Of a stretch of 11,797 nt of DNA, positions 1-7,254 are shown piece by piece. The DNA is taken from contig JAQTVX010000037.1 in the NCBI GenBank assembly GCA_028706585.1, positions 1 to 11,797 on the forward strand, read 5' to 3'. Origin of the DNA: Candidatus Krumholzibacteriia bacterium (GTDB lineage: Bacteria; Krumholzibacteriota; Krumholzibacteriia; Krumholzibacteriales; Krumholzibacteriaceae). The translations under genes and the position numbers were made by a program. Each line of letters opens with the position of its first letter. Within the stretch, counting starts at the first letter, position 1. The notes beneath the pieces were generated by a model that was not told where the DNA came from, did no database searches, and was given only the letters and a program-made list of their open reading frames with translations.

Positions 1-170
1 GGGGCCGATAGAACTCCCGCCTCGTCGATCACCCATGATGTCGAGAGCGGCGGGAAGGCGGGATCCCCTTTCGGCACCGAAACGTTCTGATCGTATCGAT
101 CGGTGCCCCCCTTGCAGGAGGCGACCAGCAGCAATACGAACAGCAGGCAGCGCGCAACGCTTCGCATCAT
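1..170 (-). CDS. Lipoprotein with probable TPM domain (N-terminal part, runs off window)
   Basis: The first 56 residues are visible; the gene continues beyond base 1. It opens with a lipoprotein signal peptide, MMRSVARCLLFVLLLVAS-C, where VAS-C at residues 16-19 is a lipobox, so Cys19 should be lipidated and the protein anchored on the outer side of a membrane. After a short polar linker comes WVIDEAGVLSA (residues 46-56). This resembles the opening of TPM domains (YgcG/TPM_phosphatase family), which typically start with a V-x-D-x-AGVLS pattern. TPM proteins are exported or membrane proteins of poorly defined role; phosphatase activity has been reported for plant members. The start is supported by AAGGAGGGG immediately upstream. 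Its ATG overlaps the stop of the preceding Cys-rich membrane protein gene as ATGA, so the two are probably translationally coupled and act together. The lipoprotein call is firm. The TPM call rests on about ten residues and is tentative. Confidence 0.6.
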   Translation of the reverse strand, partial: MMRSVARCLLFVLLLVASCKGGTDRYDQNVSVPKGDPAFPPLSTSWVIDEAGVLSA

Positions 171-1126
171 CCCCTCCTTGTGACGCAGACCGGGCATGTA
201 TGCTCGAGTTTCCTGCTGCATCCAGCCCCGCCCCCTCCGGCGCACGCGCAAGCGCAGGCGCAGCTGACGCAGGCGCAGGCGCACGACATCGAGGCGCCGC
301 CGAAGCCGCCGCCTCCGCCAGCGGATCTGCCGCCTCCCGACCTGCCTCCGCGGGAACCGCCACCGAGCATGCCACCGTAGAAGATATTTCCTCCGGAATA
401 GCGCCCCCTGTCTAATCGCAAAGCCATAATCACAATGATGAGCACTGTTAGTATGATAACGAATGCGACGATGGCACTCACCGCGCCGCCCGCCCCGCCG
501 GATGCACTCTTCAGATTGCTCGCGGCCATTTTCGTCGGAAACAGCGCGACGGGGAAGGATACGTGAATCGTCAAACGCCCTCCAGGGCCGAGACTGTAGT
601 TGTCCCAGATCATTTCATCGCCCGAAACGGAAGACGGCTTGGGATCCGCGGTGACGGTCGCGAGGCTCGCGAAGAACTTCACGCTCACTCGCATCGTGTC
701 GATGGCGGCACGGTCATACCATCCGGGAGTGAATTCCAGCTCGTAGTTGTCCTTCTCCGCGTAGAACAAGCCTTTCTGGACTGTCGAGAATGAAACCTCG
801 AAGGTCTGTCCCCGCTGGTAGTCCTGGTCGAGATCGAGCCGCACCCCGCTCCAACCGCTCTGGCTCGCGGACGAAATCACGCTGATGGCGCCACGGTGGC
901 TCACGATCTCAAAACTCTCATTTGGCGTTCCCACCGTTATCCATGGGATATGCCCGCCGGTGACGAGCCATTTCTGATAATAGTCGACGGCGACGGTGCC
1001 GTCCGAATGAGGGGTCAGGCCCACCCTGTAGCTCAGTATTCGATACGTTCCGGTGTCTCCGGCGAAGGATCGACCGGCCGAGAGCACCAGACCCGCCATC
1101 AAGAGCACAAGCACCAGTTTTTTCAT
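167..1126 (-). CDS. Membrane protein with Gly-rich and Cys-Ala repeat C-terminal tail, putative radical SAM substrate
   Basis: A 319-residue protein. Residues 1-22 are a Sec signal peptide (MKKLVLVLLMAGLVLSAG...FAG). Residues 23-212 form an exported beta-rich domain that I do not recognise with certainty; it is loosely reminiscent of DUF2207-type ectodomains. Residues about 216-236 are one strong transmembrane helix, followed by RLDRGR, so by the positive-inside rule the tail is cytoplasmic. Residues 244-279 are Gly/Arg/Ser-rich. Residues 282-303 hold the repeat CACACVSCACACACA, then GGGGAGCSRK, and the protein ends with a CPVC pair (Cys311, Cys314). That gives ten Cys in the last 38 residues. 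Similar low-complexity Cys-Ala tails ending in GGG-x-AGCS-K are known to me from membrane proteins encoded beside radical SAM/SPASM enzymes, as here. The ATG overlaps the upstream stop (ATGA) and has a GGAGG ribosome site. I infer that it is the modification target of the radical SAM enzyme. The chemistry and final role are unknown. Confidence 0.8.
   Translation of the reverse strand: MKKLVLVLLMAGLVLSAGRSFAGDTGTYRILSYRVGLTPHSDGTVAVDYYQKWLVTGGHIPWITVGTPNESFEIVSHRGAISVISSASQSGWSGVRLDLDQDYQRGQTFEVSFSTVQKGLFYAEKDNYELEFTPGWYDRAAIDTMRVSVKFFASLATVTADPKPSSVSGDEMIWDNYSLGPGGRLTIHVSFPVALFPTKMAASNLKSASGGAGGAVSAIVAFVIILTVLIIVIMALRLDRGRYSGGNIFYGGMLGGGSRGGRSGGGRSAGGGGGFGGASMSCACACVSCACACACAGGGGAGCSRKLEHTCPVCVTRRG
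239..283 (-). repeat. Cys-Ala codon repeat
   Basis: This coding low-complexity tract encodes residues 282-296 of the membrane protein, alternating TGC with GCC/GCT/GCG. The alternating Cys codons give a simple-sequence look at DNA level (GCGCAGGC-like units on the plus strand). Because synonymous Ala codons vary, the peptide pattern appears to be what is kept, not merely a slipping DNA repeat. Confidence 0.8.
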
Positions 1127-2502
1127 TCGCCCTCCCCCCTTTCTCCCCGGCTTTTCGTTCGCGGAGACTCATCCAGGGGGCACCCTCCACCGCAGCTGCT
1201 CTCATACTCGCATCCCCCGCATTCATCCCTCGCGAAAAGGTGCTTCCGCAGCTTCACGCACGTGGGGTGGCGCCAGATCGAGGCCCAGTCATCCTTCAGA
1301 ATATTGCCCACCGAATCCGGCCATGACTGGCACGGAAGCACCGTGCCGTCCGGTTGAATCGCCATGTTGTGCGCCGCCGCCGAACATGACTTGACGCCCA
1401 GACCGAGCTCGACAGGATTGACCCCCTGGTGGTAGCACGTGGGCGAGTACCACTGGAAATTCATCCCGAGCTCGTCCGCTGTTAGACGCCCCGCGATCAA
1501 AACGTCATTGAGCGCCTTGTCATCGAGTCCGTTCTCTTTCTTATGCTCCACCCCATGCCCGCTGCAGATGAGCGTGTTGCAGGCGACGTTCTTGATGCCG
1601 AGGCCGTGCAGCCACTTGATCGTCTCGATGAAAGAAGCCGCGTTCGCTTTGGTGAGCGTCGCATTGGTCACGATCTGCATGCCGAGGCTCAGGGCTCTCT
1701 TGATGCCGGCCACAGTCTTGGCGTGAGAGCCCTTCGTGCACGTTATCTGGTCGTGTATCGCCGGATCGAACGACTCGACCGTGACCTGCGCATAGTCGAG
1801 ACTCGCATCCTTCAGGGCCTGAGCCAGCTCGAAGAGCCTCGTGCCGTTCGTGACGAGGCCGGTGACGAACTCATCGGCCTGGCTCACGAGCTCCACGATA
1901 TCGTCGCGCATCGTCGGTTCCCCGCCGGTGAACACGACCTGCGGCACCCCCTCCTTCCACAATTTCTCGTATACCTCGACCCATTCCGACGTGCCGAGCT
2001 CACGGTCGACTTTTCGGTTGCCGACGTAACATTTCGGGCATTCCAGATTGCACCGGTACGTCACCGCGAGATCCATGCGCGCCGGCGCGGCCCAGTCCCC
2101 GTATCGAAGCTCCCGGGGCCCGAGTCCCGCCTCGACCGGACAGGCGCCGTTGGCCACGTTCATCAACGTGCCGAAGAGTCTGTTCAGGTCGGCGAGGATC
2201 TTCTCCCGTTTGACCTTTCCAAACGGCAGCAATCCCTTTGAATGTCTCTCGGCCATCTTGCCCACGACGTAATCGACCACCGCCGCGGACTCGTCTCCGT
2301 CTCCCTGCTGATAGAGCCACATCGCGTCGATCAGGTGGGAGACGAACTCCGCCGCCGTCCGATCGAGAATGATCGGCGGCTGAAGCCCGTCGATCCAAAG
2401 AAAATTGTCCTTGGTCGGATCCTTGCGCCGCAGATGGAATCTGTGGTGGTTGATTGTGGCGTGCAGCACGCCGTCGCTTCTGAACTGGGATTTTCTTTCC
2501 AC
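1123..2502 (-). CDS. Radical SAM/SPASM domain protein, putative peptide maturase
   Basis: A 459-residue enzyme by the start chosen here. The radical SAM 4Fe-4S motif is CNLECPKC (Cys151, Cys155, Cys158). FTGGEPTMR at 191-199 is the SAM-binding GGEP motif, and TNGT at 218-221 follows. The C-terminal SPASM region has Cys356, Cys373, Cys391, Cys428, Cys431, Cys437 and Cys441 (ending CGGC...CGGGCP), enough for auxiliary Fe-S clusters as in peptide-modifying maturases. Residues 1-120 precede the barrel and contain DRTAAEFVSHL, reminiscent of PqqD-like peptide-recognition domains; this is an inference. The gene is first in a three-gene operon and its TGA overlaps the ATG of the Cys-Ala-tailed membrane protein. 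That suggests it forms thioether or other radical-made links on that tail. GTG at 2502 is preceded by AGGAG at a spacing of 6; a longer in-frame GTG start at 2535 lacks a clear ribosome site. I recall a curated family of radical SAM enzymes paired with Cys-rich proteins but could not check membership. Confidence 0.88.
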   Translation of the reverse strand: MERKSQFRSDGVLHATINHHRFHLRRKDPTKDNFLWIDGLQPPIILDRTAAEFVSHLIDAMWLYQQGDGDESAAVVDYVVGKMAERHSKGLLPFGKVKREKILADLNRLFGTLMNVANGACPVEAGLGPRELRYGDWAAPARMDLAVTYRCNLECPKCYVGNRKVDRELGTSEWVEVYEKLWKEGVPQVVFTGGEPTMRDDIVELVSQADEFVTGLVTNGTRLFELAQALKDASLDYAQVTVESFDPAIHDQITCTKGSHAKTVAGIKRALSLGMQIVTNATLTKANAASFIETIKWLHGLGIKNVACNTLICSGHGVEHKKENGLDDKALNDVLIAGRLTADELGMNFQWYSPTCYHQGVNPVELGLGVKSCSAAAHNMAIQPDGTVLPCQSWPDSVGNILKDDWASIWRHPTCVKLRKHLFARDECGGCEYESSCGGGCPLDESPRTKSRGERGEGE

Positions 2503-2579
2503 GGTCAGCTCCTGTCCGTGTCTCGCCGCCGACACGCCTCGTCCGTGCTACGATCCCCAATTCCCTCCCCTATGGCCAC

Positions 2580-2607
2580 AGTATAGCAAAATGCTCGTGC
2601 CATTCAA
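2580..2607 (-). promoter_or_regulatory. Promoter of the radical SAM operon
   Basis: Read on the minus strand, a -35 TTGAAT (2602-2607) and a -10 TATACT (2580-2585) are separated by 16 bases. Transcription would start near 2573, about 70 bases before the preferred GTG start of the radical SAM gene. It is the only good promoter seen upstream of the three coupled genes. Confidence 0.6.
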
Positions 2608-2682
2608 CTTCTTCCAATACAGCTGAACGGCCATTCCAGAATAGCGATTATGCAATTTCACTCTGCGCGGCACTGACTTCTC

Positions 2683-3582
2683 TTAATCGGGACGGCTTTG
2701 TGTGCGGGCGCCTGAGCCGGGCTGAGGAGCATTCTTCGCAAGCTCCTCCAGGCCTCTGGTAAGCATCTCTCTCGCCTTGGCGTCTCTGACTCTTGCGCTC
2801 TGCGCCCCGAGCACGACCGCGATGGCTCTCTGATGTCTGTTGGATGCGGTCGCCGCGACTGAGAACCCAGCTGCCCTGAAATAACCGGTCTTCAACCCGT
2901 CGCACCCCTCGGTGGTTTTGAGCAGTCGATTGTGATTGACCATGATAAACGGTTTGGCCCCAAACGCCCTGAACGCACGCCGCTTGATGGACGTATATTT
3001 CAAGGTCTTTGGGTTTTTCAGGATCTCCCGGCATAGCTTCGCGATATCGCGCGGGGTGGAAACATCCGGCAGCTGTCCTCTGCCCGGGGGCAAGCCATGC
3101 ACGGAGCGAAAGATGGTATCCGTCATTCCGATTTCATGCGCGCGCTTGTTCATAAGCTGCACAAACCCCTCTTTGCTGCCGGCGTAATGGATTGCAAGCG
3201 CCACCGCGGCGTCATTTGCCGATTCGACCATGAGCGCGTACAGCAGCTCGTCGACCGGAAACACTTCGTTCTCCTTCAAATACACCTGTGATCCGCCGAT
3301 CTTGGCGGCTTTGGCGGTCACCGTGACAGGCTCGTTCATGGTCAGATGATAAGCATCGACTGCATCGAGAATGACAAGCAGCACCATGAGCTTGGTGACG
3401 CTGGCCGGATATCCTTTGGCATCGGCGTTGTCTTCAAAAAGGACTTTCCCCGTGGCGGCATCGATGACAATGGCGCCCAAATACGGGCTTCTGGACACTG
3501 TCTCCAAGGCAATCGCGGTCGTGGCGGTGCAGAGCAGCAAGAAAAGGATGAGCGTGGAGATAAACAAGAGGTTTGTCTTCAT
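2683..3582 (-). CDS. D-alanyl-D-alanine carboxypeptidase, PBP5/DacA-like
   Basis: A 299-residue serine peptidase of the S11 (low-molecular-weight penicillin-binding protein) family, which removes the terminal D-Ala from peptidoglycan stem pentapeptides in the periplasm or outside the membrane. A signal peptide occupies residues 1-26. All three active-site motifs are present: SVTK at 61-64 (nucleophile Ser61, Lys64), SAN at 121-123 and KTG at 231-233. The protein stops soon after the catalytic domain with a polar, Pro/Gly/Arg-rich tail. It therefore lacks the beta-rich C-terminal domain and the amphipathic membrane anchor of E. coli DacA (about 400 residues), and is more like short S11 enzymes of sporulating or deep-branching bacteria. 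ATG at 3582 is preceded by AAGGAA at good spacing; the in-frame GTG at 3588 lacks one. It is monocistronic, with its own strong promoter. D-Ala-D-Ala endopeptidase activity is an alternative. Confidence 0.9.
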   Translation of the reverse strand: MKTNLLFISTLILFLLLCTATTAIALETVSRSPYLGAIVIDAATGKVLFEDNADAKGYPASVTKLMVLLVILDAVDAYHLTMNEPVTVTAKAAKIGGSQVYLKENEVFPVDELLYALMVESANDAAVALAIHYAGSKEGFVQLMNKRAHEIGMTDTIFRSVHGLPPGRGQLPDVSTPRDIAKLCREILKNPKTLKYTSIKRRAFRAFGAKPFIMVNHNRLLKTTEGCDGLKTGYFRAAGFSVAATASNRHQRAIAVVLGAQSARVRDAKAREMLTRGLEELAKNAPQPGSGARTQSRPD

Positions 3583-3629
3583 TACCACTTCCTTGACTAC
3601 ATTTGTCCGTTCACCAAAAATGCGAGGGG

Positions 3630-3658
3630 AGTATACCGACGAGCTTTCCGAGAGTCAA
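3630..3658 (-). promoter_or_regulatory. Promoter of the carboxypeptidase gene
   Basis: On the minus strand, TTGACT (3653-3658) and TATACT (3630-3635) are separated by exactly 17 bases, a near-consensus sigma-70 promoter. Transcription would start near 3623, giving a leader of about 40 bases. Confidence 0.75.
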
Positions 3659-3728
3659 CGAGAAGGCAGGCAGCAGCTGAGCCCAATGTTCTATTTGGCG
3701 GAACGGAGCCCCTCGAGGAAAAACCCCC

Positions 3729-3757
3729 TTACGAAGCGCCGAGGGATAAGCTATAAT
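3729..3757 (+). promoter_or_regulatory. Promoter of the ketosynthase III gene
   Basis: A perfect -10 TATAAT lies at 3752-3757. The best -35 at 17-base spacing is TTACGA (3729-3734), which matches TTGACA at only three positions, so the promoter may be weak or activator-dependent. The predicted start near 3764 leaves a leader of about 100 bases before the ATG at 3865. The promoter is divergent from, and about 95 bases away from, the carboxypeptidase promoter. Confidence 0.5.
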
Positions 3758-3864
3758 GTGTCGGGTAATTTTCAACCGAGGTTGTGGAGCTCGCGGGCGC
3801 GGCGAGCTCAAGGCGCCTACGACAATGCCTGATTAAGCGGGAGCAACGAACGGCGAGCCGGAAT

Positions 3865-5265
3865 ATGATCTACGCAAGACAAATAGAATCCGCCTCACAC
3901 GTGGGGGATTTCGTTGTCCCGAACAGCTACTTCCTTGACAAGGAGCTGTACTATCGGGACAAACAGGGCACCTATGTTAGAAAGGACAACCTGACCGTCG
4001 AGGGCATGATCGGAGTTCACGGAATCAGAGAACGAAGATGGTCCGCTCCCAGCGAGAGAGCCAAGCACCTTGCGAAGAGGGCTGTCGAGAAATTGAGTAT
4101 CAAGCCAGAACTTCTCATCGCGGCGCATGATGAATGGCCCGTACCCATCCCTGCCATTTCGGGAATTGCCCAGCATGTCCTCGGTTGCGGAAACGCCGCC
4201 TTTTGCGATCTGATTACCAACAGAGATCTGCCGGGGACCGTGATCGCGCAGGCCTTGATCGATTGCGGCAAATATCACAAAGTGCTCTACGCAACCGCTC
4301 CCGGTGTCTCCGCCATGAGGACGGAAGAGCAGTTCGACGCCATCAAGTTCTTGGAGGCAACGACACTCTTCGAGGAGGGTCACAAATCAAAACGAGCTTC
4401 CCTTGAAAATCCGGAAACGATTGATTTCATAATCGTTGATCATGGAGAGATGTTCGAATCCAAATCCGCCTTCGTGAAGGCCGAGCTCGGATGGACCGAA
4501 GTCCATTCGCTGGACGTCGTTGATGGCTGTCCCGGGTACATTATGGCGGTCCAAATAGCTGATGCTCTGATCAAGACCGGATACTGCAGAACGATCACCT
4601 GCGTGGGAGCTGAGGCCCTGGAAAAGATGTCCGACCCACGCCACTTGGATCATACCCTATATGGCTCCGCTGCCGGCGCCACCACATATCAAGCGAGCAA
4701 AGAGCCGGGGATAATCTGTTCTCATTTCAAGGGCTTTGGACATCTATGGCATTATCTAAGATGGGATACTGGAGTCCCCCTTGCCGACAACACTCCAACC
4801 GGGCCATATGTCGTTATGGAAGGCCATCAACTATACCGCTTCGTCATGCGGGCGCTGCCTATCGCTTTGAATGAGCTCATCAGGAAGGGCGCGGCTCTTG
4901 TATCGGATCTGGACATGTCCTCTGTTGTTTTCCTGCTTCATCAGATGAATGGCAAATTGATCGAGCACGCGCTCTGCGGCTTTCTCGGGATCAAGGCGAG
5001 TCAGCAGGATCTTCTTAACGACGAAATTCCTGAACGCGTCGTCGAATTCATTGATAGACAGGTCCCAATGTCCGTTCATGTATATGGAAACTCTTCGACG
5101 GCCACGATTCCGGTGACTGAAGATCATGCACGGAGGGGTCTCATCCGCCGAAGATTCTCGGATAAGCCCTTCAGCGAAGTGCTGGCGTTCGGTTCAGGCA
5201 CAAAAACATTGAAGATGAGCGCCGGAGCAGGATTCAGCCTGGCCGGCTATATTGAGCGGCTGTGA
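3865..5265 (+). CDS. 3-oxoacyl-ACP synthase III (FabH/KAS III) family protein with enlarged N-terminal half
   Basis: A 466-residue thiolase-fold condensing enzyme. GIRERRW at 53-59 is typical of the N-terminal part of KAS III. The predicted catalytic triad is Cys222 (DVVDGCPG), His359 (LLHQ) and Asn409 (YGNSSTATIP). YGSAAGA at 266-272 matches the usual G-D-G-A-G-A region, and AFGSGTKTL at 441-449 matches the C-terminal signature. Usual KAS III enzymes are about 330 residues; the extra length lies mostly before Cys222. Residues 83-150 resemble the KAS III core a second time (LGCGNAAFCDL, then PG and IAQALIDCG), with Leu122 where the nucleophile would be, so a degenerate duplicate is likely. 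Substrate and product are unknown; it may prime fatty acid, polyketide or related synthesis. ATG at 3865 starts near the family norm; an in-frame GTG at 3784 would add 27 atypical residues. It stands alone and converges on the next gene with a 4-base gap. Confidence 0.82.
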   Translation: MIYARQIESASHVGDFVVPNSYFLDKELYYRDKQGTYVRKDNLTVEGMIGVHGIRERRWSAPSERAKHLAKRAVEKLSIKPELLIAAHDEWPVPIPAISGIAQHVLGCGNAAFCDLITNRDLPGTVIAQALIDCGKYHKVLYATAPGVSAMRTEEQFDAIKFLEATTLFEEGHKSKRASLENPETIDFIIVDHGEMFESKSAFVKAELGWTEVHSLDVVDGCPGYIMAVQIADALIKTGYCRTITCVGAEALEKMSDPRHLDHTLYGSAAGATTYQASKEPGIICSHFKGFGHLWHYLRWDTGVPLADNTPTGPYVVMEGHQLYRFVMRALPIALNELIRKGAALVSDLDMSSVVFLLHQMNGKLIEHALCGFLGIKASQQDLLNDEIPERVVEFIDRQVPMSVHVYGNSSTATIPVTEDHARRGLIRRRFSDKPFSEVLAFGSGTKTLKMSAGAGFSLAGYIERL

Positions 5266-5269
5266 GCCA

Positions 5270-7198
5270 TTATGAATCTGCCAGCTTGAGGACTAGGGCA
5301 TTCATTTCCGATTTGACTCTGCGCGACCTTTCCCAGGTCTCTTTCACAAAACCGTCGTCAGGTGCCTGCGTGTTGGCGTACGCATAGTCGCGGATTATCT
5401 TCTTGCCGCGGATATCGTCTCGCTCCTTCGCCCGCTCCGTGTCGCGTGCGATCCGTTCATGAATATCGGCCAATCGCCTGAGGTTCTCCGCGACCGACCG
5501 CCGCCCGTACCCCTCGGAGTCTATGAGGCCGCGCCGGCACTCCCAGTCCGCATCCCCGGTCGCATCATCATAGATCGATGCGACACGCGCTCGCTCTCCG
5601 CCATCGACCAGTGTTCCAACGCGCGCGGCCAATCCTTGAAGCGCGAAGTACTCTATATAGAAGCTGTATACGTCTATCCCCTTCGAACGGCTCTCCTCCA
5701 GCATGAAGTTCTTGCCGAGGCTCGGAATGTCTTCGTCCATATAGAGCTCTTTCACCTTTTCGACATTCTTCAGCCGGTCCCTCGCGACGATCATCCTCTC
5801 GACGATATCCCTGCGGAACACGTCGAACACGAACTGCGTCCGTCTCGCCTTGTTTCGCTTCTTGTATTTCCCTTCGTTTCTGAGCACCGAATAGAGATTC
5901 TCGGAAAGGACCCAGGCCGGGAAAATCTCGTTATAGGCCGGGGGCACTCCGTCGAATGCCATGGACGGCTTGTTGATGAGGGAAAATGGGAACTCGACCT
6001 TCTGGGGGAGCGTGTCAACGGCGGTCGCTATGAGACTGTACGGGGAGCCCGTGAAATCGGAAGGGAACTTGACATTGACGCCGAGGCCGAAAAAGAACCC
6101 CTCCCCGCACCAGATTTCCTGGTCCGGCGCTTTTGACGTGTGGTTGGAACCGACGTTCGCGCCGTATGCCACGTTCCCCTTCCCCTCCGGCCACAACGCC
6201 GCTATGAGCATTGCCTGGTGGTGGAAACCGACGAACGGCCCGATGAGCGAGGCCGTCACCTCTCCCTCCGCGATGCCGGTGTTCGGGCCGATGATGCTCT
6301 GCGTCACCTTGCCGTGTCGCTCCACGTGCGAGTGCTCGGTGAGCACCGAGTCGTCCACGATCGCCATCGATGTGACATCGCAGCCGTATTGAATGCACGA
6401 GTTGCGCACGAACGCGCCGTGGCTGATCCCGGTCCGCTCTTCAGTGTTGCTCAGGAGCGTGCAATTCTGAACGTTGGTTGCGCCGTCGATAGAGGCGCCT
6501 TCGCCCAGGTAGACATCCTCCACTCTGGCCGTGTGGCGGATGACGCCGCCGGGCTCGACAACGCCGAAGGGAGCGCTGCATGCATCTATGTAGGACTTCA
6601 CGAACTCCCGGTACGCCTCGAGGAACTCCCTGTCTCCTCTCCACGTGGCGACAGCCGTCGCCACAGGGATCGTGATCTCGGCGTACGAAGACACTTCCCT
6701 GCCGCCCGTTTCGATCCCGATCGCGATCTCCCTGCCGTTGCCGAATGCGCATTTCGGGGATGCGATCAGAGCCCCCGTGTCGAAAACGGCGCAGCTTCCC
6801 TTGAGAATATAGTTGGAGACGAGGGCGACGCCGGAAACGAGGCATCCGTTTCCGATCTCCGAGTTCGCGATCGTGCTGTTGTAGATTCCTCCCGGGAGCG
6901 ATGCCGACGTCTCCACGAGCACATCTTCGCCTCCGAGCACGCCCAGCACACAGTCGCCGAGAAATGTGCTGCCCGTAATGAAAGACGGCGTGAATCTCTC
7001 GGCCACCAGAACCCTGCTCCAGTCGGGAGAACCATTGCCTTGTGACTTCAGCGCGTCGATCTCACCTGTAGTCAGCGGTCGAACCCGGTCGCCGAACAGG
7101 CGGCTCTTCCCCGGAGCACGATTGAGCTCCCGCATGGAAGCGACGAAGCACGACGTCTCAAGCAGCTCCCCGACGAGAGATTTCAGATACTCGTTCAT
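5270..7198 (-). CDS. DUF4954-like left-handed beta-helix protein
   Basis: A 642-residue cytoplasmic protein without signal peptide or membrane segment. Residues about 70-400 carry hexapeptide-like repeats rich in G-x-x-V/I turns (for example IGNGCLVSG, VQNCTLLSN, IGPNTGIAEG, YGANVGSNHTSKAP), the pattern of a left-handed parallel beta-helix found in sugar-nucleotide acyl- and uridylyltransferases. The order, with an N-terminal 'LTTGEIDALKSQGN...DWSRV' segment, the central helix and a long charged helical C-terminal third (about 430-642), fits what I recall of the DUF4954 family; that is recognition from memory. The true activity is unknown. It lies 56 bases downstream of nagB on the same strand and is probably cotranscribed, which hints at amino-sugar or UDP-GlcNAc metabolism. 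AGAAGGA lies about 10 bases before the ATG. No residues needed for a specific reaction can be assigned. Confidence 0.75.
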   Translation of the reverse strand: MNEYLKSLVGELLETSCFVASMRELNRAPGKSRLFGDRVRPLTTGEIDALKSQGNGSPDWSRVLVAERFTPSFITGSTFLGDCVLGVLGGEDVLVETSASLPGGIYNSTIANSEIGNGCLVSGVALVSNYILKGSCAVFDTGALIASPKCAFGNGREIAIGIETGGREVSSYAEITIPVATAVATWRGDREFLEAYREFVKSYIDACSAPFGVVEPGGVIRHTARVEDVYLGEGASIDGATNVQNCTLLSNTEERTGISHGAFVRNSCIQYGCDVTSMAIVDDSVLTEHSHVERHGKVTQSIIGPNTGIAEGEVTASLIGPFVGFHHQAMLIAALWPEGKGNVAYGANVGSNHTSKAPDQEIWCGEGFFFGLGVNVKFPSDFTGSPYSLIATAVDTLPQKVEFPFSLINKPSMAFDGVPPAYNEIFPAWVLSENLYSVLRNEGKYKKRNKARRTQFVFDVFRRDIVERMIVARDRLKNVEKVKELYMDEDIPSLGKNFMLEESRSKGIDVYSFYIEYFALQGLAARVGTLVDGGERARVASIYDDATGDADWECRRGLIDSEGYGRRSVAENLRRLADIHERIARDTERAKERDDIRGKKIIRDYAYANTQAPDDGFVKETWERSRRVKSEMNALVLKLADS

Positions 7199-7254
7199 AC
7201 CCGCATGGTCCTTCTCGAACGCTCTCCGCGTGCGACCGGCCTCACGGGCCGCCG

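Noticed and set aside
239..283. CRISPR or satellite-like repeat
   Set aside because: The repetition is a two-codon Cys-Ala coding pattern inside an intact gene, with no spacers.
180..380. Plus-strand Pro-rich frame (PPPPPADLPPP-type)
   Set aside because: It is the antisense of the Gly-rich and Cys-Ala coding region of the minus-strand membrane protein; no ribosome site, and composition alone explains it.
1543..2241. Plus-strand 232-codon open frame
   Set aside because: Antisense of the radical SAM gene; Arg/Asp/Val-rich composition typical of a GC-rich shadow frame.
2608..2682. Intrinsic terminator after the carboxypeptidase gene
   Set aside because: I found no stem-loop followed by a T-run on the minus strand.
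6140..7045. Plus-strand 301-codon open frame
   Set aside because: Antisense of the beta-helix gene, with no recognisable domain and no ribosome site.
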